Assembly (NCBI GenBank): GCA_018663165.1
Contig: JABJES010000094.1
Coordinates: 1-20,508, forward strand
Direction of reading: 5' to 3'
Origin: Rhodospirillaceae bacterium
Lineage (GTDB): Bacteria; Pseudomonadota; Alphaproteobacteria; UBA11136
Length of the DNA: 20,508 bases
Part shown: piece by piece, positions 13,605-20,508 of the stretch
How positions within the stretch are numbered: position 1 is the first letter of the stretch
Layout: the number at the start of each line of letters is the position of its first letter
Notes under the pieces: model-generated
Database searches by the model: none
Seen by the model: only the letters and a program-made list of their open reading frames with translations
What the model was told of the DNA's origin: nothing
Made by a program: the position numbers and the translations under genes

Positions 13605-15431
13605 TTAAACGATTTTCATGTGATGGGCGGGCAGGGAGGAGGGCGGCTGGGCGATCGAGCTCCAGATTGTTTCAACGTCCTTTTTGCCATCCCCGTCTCT
13701 GGTTTCAAACCCCATTTGAGGCAGAATATCCTTCAAAAGGCCATTGCGGTCGGTTTCAACAAGATTGAGGTCCAACCTCTCCGCGCCTTCGGCCTTTGCC
13801 GCTTCGGCCAGCAGTTGCCGCATAACATATTCCAGTCGCCGGGAAAATACGCGACAGCTCATGACCCAGTTCTCAATCTCTAGCTTGCCCTCGCCCGGCT
13901 TTGTGACGGCGACGGAAACAATGCCATAATCCTGCAGGCGGTCGGTCAGACGCAGGGCGATGACATGCTCGCCCCTGGCAATGATTTCCTCGGCCGTAAA
14001 GGTCCGGGGGTTGATCTTGAATTGGTTGGTTTTGGCAATGAGCTGGGCGATGCGTTCAACCGTTCCCGGCCCGACAGACTCGACCTTGATCACGGGCTTA
14101 AGTCCGGCAAGGAAGGAATCCATGTCCTTTGTCGCGGCCATCGCCTGTTTTGTCTTGGTCCGATTGGTATAGGAATCTGCCCGCCCTATATCCTCGCTCG
14201 TCAGTTTGATCAGGGGAAAGGCGCGGGCATCGTCAAGGGCGCTGGCAAAGCCGGCAGGATCGTCGGGCAAGTCGATAACCATCACTTCGGGCAGACGTGT
14301 GCGGACCCATTCCCGTTCCACCGGGCTGTCATCGACCAGAACCAGAGAATCCAGTCCGACGTTCAGCTCTTCGGCAATGCGCTTGAGATTGGAAGCCTTG
14401 TCCTCGAAATTGGCGACGAAAGCGGAAAAGTCGGATTCTGTGAGAATCATTGCCGGATGCTCGCGGAAAGGCTGGCGTGCAATGGAATCGGCGTTTTTCG
14501 AACAGGCAGCGAGGATCACGCCCCGTTGCCTGAGTTTGAGGATATAGGCCTGGAAAGCGGAAAAGGCTTCGCCTTCCTCGGTTTCAGGTCCGATTTCGAT
14601 TCCTTGCATCCCGTCATCACCGATTACGCCGCCCCATAATGTGTTATCGAGGTCGAGCACCAGAACTTTCCGTCCGCGCCCGAAAATGCCAGCGCTTGCG
14701 GCAGCCAGGCAATCAGCGATATGGGCCACGGCATCGAAAGAAAACGGCTGTTTGCACATGTGATAAAGGCGGGGGGCGTGCCAGCGTTCCTTTCCCAGGC
14801 GATAGGCCAGAGCCTCACTGTCGATAAAGGCGAGGGAGGCCGGAGCCCGGGTGGCCAGTTCCATATTGGTCCGCCTCCCGTGCAGCGTGGCACCTCCCGG
14901 CGCGAAGGCGTCAAGCTCTCCAAGCGGGCGCAGAGGTGGTGGGCCAAAACTCATTTGGACGCAGGGGCCGGGCAGCCGCTTCCACAGGGAGGCCCAAAAA
15001 TCGGCTTCCTTTTGCACGCAAGATTCTGCCTCCTCTTTAGTACAGCCGGTCGGGGGCAAATGGGCAAGATCCAGATAACTGGGCAAAAGCAGCAGAAGAT
15101 CGAAATTCTCAGTGTGGATGCTGCTTGTCTCGTCAAGCAGGGCGGCAGCCATAACGCCGTAGGGTCCGGCGCTGATTTCGGCAGTAAAGCCGCGCCGCGC
15201 AAACATCAGAGGCAGGATCTCGACGAGATAATCGGTGAGAAAAGACGACAGCACGGCGACTTTAAGCGGCGGGCCCGCTTCTCTAAGCAGGGCCGGGCTT
15301 TTATTGAACCGTTTGGCGAGCCGGGTAATTTTTTCTGCTGGATGCGACAGCAGGGCCTCGTCACCAAGAAGGTCGGAAAGATGTCCGGTTTCTGGGTCTT
15401 TTTTGCCGCTATGGTTTTTTTTAGTGGGCAT
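13605..15431 (-). CDS. FkbH-like protein (HAD phosphatase-acyltransferase, glyceryl-ACP type)
   Basis: FkbH-like proteins take 1,3-bisphosphoglycerate, remove the phosphate in a HAD domain and pass the glyceryl unit to an acyl carrier protein. Residues 55-245 form an N-terminal SGNH-like domain (VAVLSSFLTDYLVEILPL). The HAD domain has DLDNTLWGGVIGDDG with D260 and D262, S311 in AACSKN and the acidic DDSP at 367-370. The C-terminal GNAT-like domain has TNQFKINPRTF (about 468-478), DYGIVSVAV and the family motif MSCRVFSRRLE, whose C526 is the expected acyl-carrying cysteine. All key residues are present and 608 residues is a normal full length. It is 15 bases upstream of the acp gene. The start codon overlaps a small ATAGG/CCTAT hairpin (15430-15443). 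Confidence 0.92.
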   Translation of the reverse strand: MPTKKNHSGKKDPETGHLSDLLGDEALLSHPAEKITRLAKRFNKSPALLREAGPPLKVAVLSSFLTDYLVEILPLMFARRGFTAEISAGPYGVMAAALLDETSSIHTENFDLLLLLPSYLDLAHLPPTGCTKEEAESCVQKEADFWASLWKRLPGPCVQMSFGPPPLRPLGELDAFAPGGATLHGRRTNMELATRAPASLAFIDSEALAYRLGKERWHAPRLYHMCKQPFSFDAVAHIADCLAAASAGIFGRGRKVLVLDLDNTLWGGVIGDDGMQGIEIGPETEEGEAFSAFQAYILKLRQRGVILAACSKNADSIARQPFREHPAMILTESDFSAFVANFEDKASNLKRIAEELNVGLDSLVLVDDSPVEREWVRTRLPEVMVIDLPDDPAGFASALDDARAFPLIKLTSEDIGRADSYTNRTKTKQAMAATKDMDSFLAGLKPVIKVESVGPGTVERIAQLIAKTNQFKINPRTFTAEEIIARGEHVIALRLTDRLQDYGIVSVAVTKPGEGKLEIENWVMSCRVFSRRLEYVMRQLLAEAAKAEGAERLDLNLVETDRNGLLKDILPQMGFETRDGDGKKDVETIWSSIAQPPSSLPAHHMKIV

Positions 15432-15439
15432 AGGGATGC

Positions 15440-16180
15440 CTATCTCCGCTGCGCCCGGCTAACCGGGACGACGGTTCCGTACAACGTATCGGCTTCCGGG
15501 CTCATGAGAAATTTGGCGACCATGGCCACATCCTCGGCTGTGGTGAGGCGTTTTTCGGGGAGTTCAGCGACGATTTCCTCAATATACATCTCGGGCAGAT
15601 CGGCGGTAAGGCGGGATTTGACCATCCCCGGTGCCAGAATATGAACCCGTACGCCGCGCCCGATCCATTCCTGGGCAATCGTTCGGGCATAGGCGGTCAG
15701 GGCAGATTTGGCGGCGACATAGGGGGCTATTTTCACTGGCGGTGAGCCCAGAACGTATTCGGTGCTCATGATAATTACGCGGGTTTCAGTCTCCTGTTTC
15801 TCCAGCAGGGGGAGCGCACAGGTCAGCGAAAGGTGGAGAGCCTTGAGTTGGCTATCGATTTGTTCCTGAAAAACGGTCCAGTCGGTTCGATGGGTTAGTT
15901 TATGAGGGAAGGGTCGGGCGATTGCGAAAACAAGCCCACCCAGCTTCTCGTGCTTTTTCTGGATTCGGGAGAAAAGGGCCTCGACATCGGGTGTCTTACA
16001 CAAATCGGCGGTTTCGGTCTCAACCTCACAAGGCCCATGCTTGAGCTCCGCAGCGAGGGTTTCAAGTTGTTCGCTGGGTCCAAGCCCGTGGAGAAGCACG
16101 GGAGTATTTTCAGAGAGGCTGCGCGCTATGGCCGCGCCGATGACGCCAGAGGCGCCGAGGATCAGGACAGGATTTTGCAT
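15440..16180 (-). CDS. Short-chain dehydrogenase/reductase
   Basis: This is a cytoplasmic 246-residue classical-length SDR. The nucleotide-binding loop is GASGVIG (9-15), slightly different from the usual TGxxxGIG. The mid-chain NNAG motif is replaced by LVFAIAR (about 83-89). The catalytic set S139 (IIMSTEY), Y154 and K158 (YVAAK) is present, as is the APGMVKSRL region near 183 that follows. Family members reduce a ketone or aldehyde on a carrier or sugar with NAD(P)H. In this operon the substrate may be an ACP-bound acyl unit (FabG-like), but a sugar nucleotide substrate cannot be excluded. It overlaps the hydratase gene by 19 bases and lies 8 bases upstream of the FkbH-like gene, so the genes are co-transcribed. 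Confidence 0.9.
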   Translation of the reverse strand: MQNPVLILGASGVIGAAIARSLSENTPVLLHGLGPSEQLETLAAELKHGPCEVETETADLCKTPDVEALFSRIQKKHEKLGGLVFAIARPFPHKLTHRTDWTVFQEQIDSQLKALHLSLTCALPLLEKQETETRVIIMSTEYVLGSPPVKIAPYVAAKSALTAYARTIAQEWIGRGVRVHILAPGMVKSRLTADLPEMYIEEIVAELPEKRLTTAEDVAMVAKFLMSPEADTLYGTVVPVSRAQRR

Positions 16181-16599
16181 ATCACGGTGCCTCTGGTGAC
16201 GGTTTGGGGGCCGCTATCGGTAGTTTTCGTGCCCTTAATTTTAAGTATGACAAGGGCCAGCTCAAGACGGATTTCACTGATCTCGGCCTGCAGACAAACC
16301 GTGTCGCCGGGATAAGTCGGGTTGGGAAAGGCAAGGCTTTCCTCAAGCAGTAGACATCGTTTGCCGGGCAGGATCATGCCGATCAGGCCAGAAATCTTGG
16401 CCCCGAGAAAAAAGCCGTGAACCACGCAATCTGAAAAGCCCTTAGCTCGGGCATAGGCCGGGTCTTTATGCAACGGGTTATGATCTCCACTCAATTCGGC
16501 GAAGGAGTCGATTTCCTCGGCCGTCGCGGTCCAGGAAATATCGGCCACGTCTCCGGGAGAAATAGCCTCAAGGGAAATATCACGAGCACTGGTTATCAT
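16162..16599 (-). CDS. MaoC-like (R)-specific hydratase, hot-dog fold
   Basis: This 145-residue single hot-dog protein is of the (R)-enoyl hydratase type. The signature FAELSGDHNPLHKDPAYARAKGF has the catalytic D39 and H44, and VVHGFFLGAKISGLIG is the following conserved helix. Members add water to, or remove it from, 2-enoyl thioesters on CoA or ACP. A dehydratase next to an SDR, FkbH and carrier protein suggests tailoring of a short thioester-bound acyl group. It is the first gene of the operon after a 79-base gap behind the hybrid kinase gene. No good Shine-Dalgarno sequence precedes the ATG at 16599. The end overlaps the SDR start by 19 bases. Confidence 0.88.
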   Translation of the reverse strand: MITSARDISLEAISPGDVADISWTATAEEIDSFAELSGDHNPLHKDPAYARAKGFSDCVVHGFFLGAKISGLIGMILPGKRCLLLEESLAFPNPTYPGDTVCLQAEISEIRLELALVILKIKGTKTTDSGPQTVTRGTVICKILS

Positions 16600-16678
16600 A
16601 TGAAAATATCGGGAATTATGAGGAGTTATTCATAACAGTTGGCACGCCACCCTTACAAGGCGGCTTGCAATCGGGGGC
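16600..16678 (-). promoter_or_regulatory. Gap between hybrid kinase and acyl-transfer operon
   Basis: Read on the minus strand, this 79-base spacer begins with a GCC-CCTT/AAGG-GGC imperfect hairpin just behind the kinase stop and then a GTTAT/ATAAC palindrome around 16626-16637. Neither has a U-tract. The operon promoter or read-through from the kinase gene are both possible; I cannot decide. Confidence 0.3.
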
Positions 16679-19600
16679 TTAGGTGGAGCCGTCATCATGA
16701 TCATCTGGCAGATGGGTTTTCAGGGCCTCCAGGGTTATCGTGGCGAGAGTCTCGATGGTGCGGGCCAGATTCTGGGCTTCCTGAATTTTACCCTCCCGGC
16801 AGGCCGTTTCGATGGCCTTGGCCTGGTCGCTCAGCCCCTCGGCGCCGAAATTCAGCGAAGAGCTTTTCAGGGTATGGGCCTCATCGCGAAGGGCGTCGTA
16901 ATTTTCTTTGGCCATAGCCTCGGTCATGCGGGGGATGCGGTTGGTCGTTTCCTCGACGAATTTTCTGATCAGGCGGGGTACGATTTCTGGCCCGATATCG
17001 GATTCCAGTTGTTTGATCGCGCCGGGGTTGATGATGCCCTGTTCTATTTGTCCGGATTCTGCGGGGGCTGTCTTTCCATCTGTGTCCTCTATTGTTTCCG
17101 CCTGGCCAATGGTGCCGGTCCATCTCTCGACGATTTCAAGCAGGGACTCTTTATCAAAGGGCTTGCCGATAAAGTCATCCATCCCTGCAGAAAGGCATTT
17201 TTCGCGGTCGCCTTCCATGACGTTTGCCGTAATCGCTATGATCGGGGTGTTTTCCTTGCCGCCGGTCATGCATCGGATGGCGGCGGTGGCGGCATAGCCA
17301 TCCATTTCCGGCATTGAGATATCCATCATGATGAGGTCATAGGCACCCTCTTCTATTGCCTTGACCGCCAGCTTTCCGTTATCGGCGCAATCGATATGAT
17401 AGCCCGCGTGTTCGAGGAAACTCCTGGCCACCATCTGGTTGGTGGGGCTGTCCTCGGCGAGAAGTATCCGCGTTGCGGTTTTTCTTTTCTCTCCTCCCGC
17501 TTCGGGTTGCGTGGGGCCGGGTTTCCCGGATTGTTGGTTGTTGGTAATTTCTGCGGTAATTTCTCCAGCCTCTTCCTCATGGAAGGCGACAGGGTTGGCG
17601 GTGGCGGGGGGCAGATTGCCTTCGAGAAGGGCGGTGATCTGGCGCAGAAAACTCATGTGAACCAAGGGTTTGTTGAGAACCAGATCGAAGCCTGCGGCTC
17701 GGACGGCCCCGGCAGTCGCACCAGAGAACGTCAGGACTTTTTTTATTCCCTGATGGATGGGTTGCTCGCCAATCCATTTGCCAAAAACCGTACCGGTCAT
17801 ATCGGGCAGGGTATGGTCGATAACGGCCAGGTCATAGGTTTCGCCTACGGCACCGGCTTTTTCCAGCATTCCCCGGGCCTCTTTTCCGCTTGTCGCAATT
17901 GTAAGCTGTCCGCCGGCGGCGGTCAGCCAATCAACAATCCCAAGGCGGGCAGTGTCGTTGTCTTCGACCACCAGAATCTTTTTCCCCTCAACGGTGGGCG
18001 TTTTGTCGATTGCAATATGGCTCTGGGGGGCTTTCCTTAAGGGCAAGTTAAAGAAAAATGAGCTTCCTTCGCCTTCTTTGCTGACAAAGCCGATCTCGCC
18101 GCCCATGGCGCTAACGATTTTTCGCGTAATCGCCAGCCCCAGTCCGGTGCCACCGAAGCGTCGGGTATGGGATGGGTCGGCCTGGGTGAACTGTTCAAAA
18201 AGGCTGTCTTGGGCCTCACGGGGGATGCCGATGCCTGTATCTGATACTTCAACCCGCAGGCCAAGTTGATCTGCGCTCTCATTTTCAATGGTGGCCTTGA
18301 CGGAAATGACGCCGGACATCGTGAACTTGATCGAATTTCCAACCAGATTGAGGAGAACCTGTCTCAACCGTCCTTCGTCACCCATCAGGGGGATGGGCAC
18401 GTCCACGGGAACGAAAGCGGTGATTTCAATGCCTTTTGCGTGGGCGCGCGGGGCCAAAAGCTGCACAACTTCATCGATGGCTGAATGAATATCGAATTCA
18501 TCAATCTCCAGGTCCAGCTTGCCGGCTTCCATTTTAGAGAAATCGAGGATGTCGTTCAAAATCGAGAGTAGTGATTCACCGGATTCCCGCGCGATATTAA
18601 TATAGTCACGCTGAGATTCGCTGACAGTGCTTTCCATGAGAAGTTCGAGCATGCCGAGAACACCGTTCATCGGTGTGCGGACTTCATGGCTCATGACGGC
18701 CAGGAACTCGCTCTTGATCCGGTCGGCTGTTTCGGCCGTTTCCTTGGCGTTGCGTAAGGTCGTCTCGTATTCTTTCTGCTCACTTATATCGCGGATAACA
18801 CCTGTGAATATCTGGCGGTTTCCGGATTTGATTTCGCTCACCGCCAGGTCGATGGGAAAGGTTTCGCCATTTTTGCGCTGGGCTATAACCTCACGACCGA
18901 TGCCGATGATCTTTTGTTGCCCGGTCTCAATGTAATTATGAAGATAGCCGTCATGTTCGTCGCGGTAGGGCTGTGGCATCAGGATTTTGACATTTTGTCC
19001 GATAACCTCGACGGCCTCATAGCCAAAAAGGTTTTCCGCCGCCGGGTTGAAGGATTCTATGGTTCCTTTCTCGTTGATGACGATGATGCAGTCCACCGCG
19101 CTTTCCAGGATTGAGCTGAGGCGGGACTCGCGCTCGCTTAAAGCCTCAAGGGTAGCGATCGATTCTGAGATATCGCGCATGACGACGACGGCGCCGATCT
19201 GCTCTCCGTTCTCGTTGATCGGGGTACAGGAATAATCGACCGGGAACGACGAGCCGTCCTTGCGCCAGAAAGTATCATGGCTGATATGACAGGCTTGGCC
19301 GGTTTGAATGGCCTGGAAGGTTGGGCATTCTTCCTTGGGATAGGTGGTGCCATCGGCTTTGCTATGGTGAAGCGTGTCATGGAGGGGTTGCCCGATCAGC
19401 TCCTCAATCGGAAATCCGGTAATCCTGGCCACGGCGGGGTTACAAAAAGTACAAAGCCCTTCTGCATCAAGGCCGAGAATGCCCTCGCCCGCCGAATCGA
19501 GGATATTTTTGGTTTGATGGCTGAGCCGTTGCAGGGCGTCTTCTGCCGTTTTGCGCTCAAACACCCGGCCAAGTTGATAGCACATGTCTCTTAAGGCTTG

Positions 19601-20508
19601 GATCAGGGCCTTATCCGGTTTGACCGCCTCATGGGAAAAGAATTCCATCACCGCGGTTACATTGCCCTGTGACAGAATGGGCAGGCCGAAGCCAGTATTG
19701 AGATTGCATTCCTTCAACGCGTCGGCGCGGGGGAAATTATTGTCTTTGCCGATGTCGGGAATCCAGGTTGGTTCTTTGTCGAGAAAAGCCCGGCCCGGCA
19801 GGCCAGCCCCGGGGAGGAAAATGGTGTTCCGGGTCGCTTCCGTAAAATCCCGGTATTTTTCCCTGTTCTCCAGGTTCCATATATCGGAGGGAACGAGGCG
19901 GTCTTCTCCGTCCCGTATCTTATGAAAATAAACATGGCCGACGGGCCAATTGAGATGGGCACAGATCAGCAGCAGGCATTCTTCGAGCGCATCTTTAGGC
20001 GTTGAGGCGGTATTTGCCGCCGCTGACAGGTAATGGAGCAATTGCACCAGTTCGGTTTTGGCGGTCAGGGCCTTTTGGGCTTCTGTCCTATCGCTTATGT
20101 CCTCGCCGATGGCGACGAAGACCGGCGGCGTTTCATCGGGAAAATACTGGAGATTGAGCTCAATGGGATAGCTTGAGCCGTCCTTGCGGGTGTGGAAGGT
20201 TTTAAACCTGAGCAGATCTGCCCCGCTTTCACGCAGGGTTTCGAGCCTTGCCATAACCTCATTTGGCTCTCCGGGAAGTTTGAAATCGAAGGGCGTTAAA
20301 TGGCGCAACTCTTCCAAATTGTAGCCCATGTTGTTCAGGGCGCTCTGATTGGCCGTTATGAATTTCAGGTTCTCGCCGTTGAGAATATAAATCTCGTTAA
20401 GGGAATCATCGAGGATGCGGCCCAGTTTTCCGACTTCGGCTTGAGCAGTTTCCGCCCTGACGGCGGCGCGCTTTGTTCGTGACCGCTCAAAAAATAAAAG
20501 GGCGAAAA
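16679..20508 (-). CDS. Multi-sensor hybrid histidine kinase with FixL-like PAS domain, 5' truncated
   Basis: The frame is open to the right edge, so the true start and probably a membrane sensor lie outside; the first visible residues (FALLFFERSRTKR) look like the end of a membrane helix. Numbered from the in-frame ATG at 20329, the domains are: PAS (about -40 to 75), GAF (about 88-258), PAS (about 268-392), PAS (about 400-518), HisKA with H548 in SHEVRTP, HATPase (NLVGNSIKFT 661-670, DTGIGIP 697-703, GGTGLGLAI 726-734), REC1 (D838, K887), REC2 (D1003, K1056) and a C-terminal Hpt domain with H1152. This is a BarA-type phosphorelay kinase. The third PAS matches FixL, with H459 and R479 in the places of its haem ligand and oxygen-binding arginine. 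The cognate response regulator is not in the window. Confidence 0.95.
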   Translation of the reverse strand, partial: FALLFFERSRTKRAAVRAETAQAEVGKLGRILDDSLNEIYILNGENLKFITANQSALNNMGYNLEELRHLTPFDFKLPGEPNEVMARLETLRESGADLLRFKTFHTRKDGSSYPIELNLQYFPDETPPVFVAIGEDISDRTEAQKALTAKTELVQLLHYLSAAANTASTPKDALEECLLLICAHLNWPVGHVYFHKIRDGEDRLVPSDIWNLENREKYRDFTEATRNTIFLPGAGLPGRAFLDKEPTWIPDIGKDNNFPRADALKECNLNTGFGLPILSQGNVTAVMEFFSHEAVKPDKALIQALRDMCYQLGRVFERKTAEDALQRLSHQTKNILDSAGEGILGLDAEGLCTFCNPAVARITGFPIEELIGQPLHDTLHHSKADGTTYPKEECPTFQAIQTGQACHISHDTFWRKDGSSFPVDYSCTPINENGEQIGAVVVMRDISESIATLEALSERESRLSSILESAVDCIIVINEKGTIESFNPAAENLFGYEAVEVIGQNVKILMPQPYRDEHDGYLHNYIETGQQKIIGIGREVIAQRKNGETFPIDLAVSEIKSGNRQIFTGVIRDISEQKEYETTLRNAKETAETADRIKSEFLAVMSHEVRTPMNGVLGMLELLMESTVSESQRDYINIARESGESLLSILNDILDFSKMEAGKLDLEIDEFDIHSAIDEVVQLLAPRAHAKGIEITAFVPVDVPIPLMGDEGRLRQVLLNLVGNSIKFTMSGVISVKATIENESADQLGLRVEVSDTGIGIPREAQDSLFEQFTQADPSHTRRFGGTGLGLAITRKIVSAMGGEIGFVSKEGEGSSFFFNLPLRKAPQSHIAIDKTPTVEGKKILVVEDNDTARLGIVDWLTAAGGQLTIATSGKEARGMLEKAGAVGETYDLAVIDHTLPDMTGTVFGKWIGEQPIHQGIKKVLTFSGATAGAVRAAGFDLVLNKPLVHMSFLRQITALLEGNLPPATANPVAFHEEEAGEITAEITNNQQSGKPGPTQPEAGGEKRKTATRILLAEDSPTNQMVARSFLEHAGYHIDCADNGKLAVKAIEEGAYDLIMMDISMPEMDGYAATAAIRCMTGGKENTPIIAITANVMEGDREKCLSAGMDDFIGKPFDKESLLEIVERWTGTIGQAETIEDTDGKTAPAESGQIEQGIINPGAIKQLESDIGPEIVPRLIRKFVEETTNRIPRMTEAMAKENYDALRDEAHTLKSSSLNFGAEGLSDQAKAIETACREGKIQEAQNLARTIETLATITLEALKTHLPDDHDDGST

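Noticed and set aside
14721..15644. 307-residue plus-strand frame opposite the FkbH-like gene
   Set aside because: The minus strand has complete FkbH motifs over this stretch; the plus frame is a long shadow favoured by GC bias.
16697..18040. Plus-strand frames opposite the receiver and Hpt domains
   Set aside because: They are antisense to intact REC and Hpt motifs of the hybrid kinase.

Overview
The window looks like a chromosomal segment of an alphaproteobacterium, most likely from the Rhodospirillales or a relative. The reasons are the dapF-mtaB-ftsY gene order next to a divergent ffh, the DUF2336 and DUF992 proteins (families I know mainly from alphaproteobacteria), the abundance of large sensor proteins, and a moderately GC-rich composition. 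I see no tRNA, rRNA, IS element, phage gene or CRISPR array. The genes are intact except for two that run off the window edges.

Left part (1-4639): the 5' part of ffh (SRP54) reads leftward off the edge, behind a small hypothetical gene on the same strand. Diverging from them is a tightly overlapping operon, dapF-mtaB-ftsY, with 4-base overlaps at both junctions. The two partner GTPases of co-translational membrane targeting, Ffh and FtsY, are therefore neighbours. The stretch before dapF folds on paper into four nearly abutting hairpins.

Middle part (4640-10082): a leftward gene for a secreted PQQ-type sugar (sorbosone-like) dehydrogenase, then a 350-base spacer with inverted repeats and a possible 39-codon gene. 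A rightward trio follows: a DUF2336 protein, a secreted protein with four PPGL repeats, and a regulator fusing a HATPase, a phosphoreceiver and a PP2C/SpoIIE phosphatase. A strong bidirectional terminator closes this block at about 10045-10082.

Right part (10106-20508), all leftward: a truncated multi-sensor hybrid histidine kinase at the edge (PAS-GAF-PAS-PAS-HisKA-HATPase-REC-REC-Hpt) comes first in transcription order. One of its PAS domains closely resembles the haem-binding domain of FixL. Behind it lies a compact operon: MaoC-type hydratase, short-chain dehydrogenase, FkbH-like HAD/acyltransferase, acyl carrier protein, MBOAT membrane acyltransferase and SGNH-fold membrane-anchored protein. 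A DUF992 exported protein lies beyond it. My best reading is that FkbH loads a three-carbon (glyceryl-type) unit onto the dedicated carrier protein, the reductase and hydratase may modify it, and the MBOAT/SGNH pair transfers the acyl group across the membrane onto an exported glycan or lipid. This operon is the strongest candidate for an undescribed system here. Its chemistry and acceptor are inferred, not shown.
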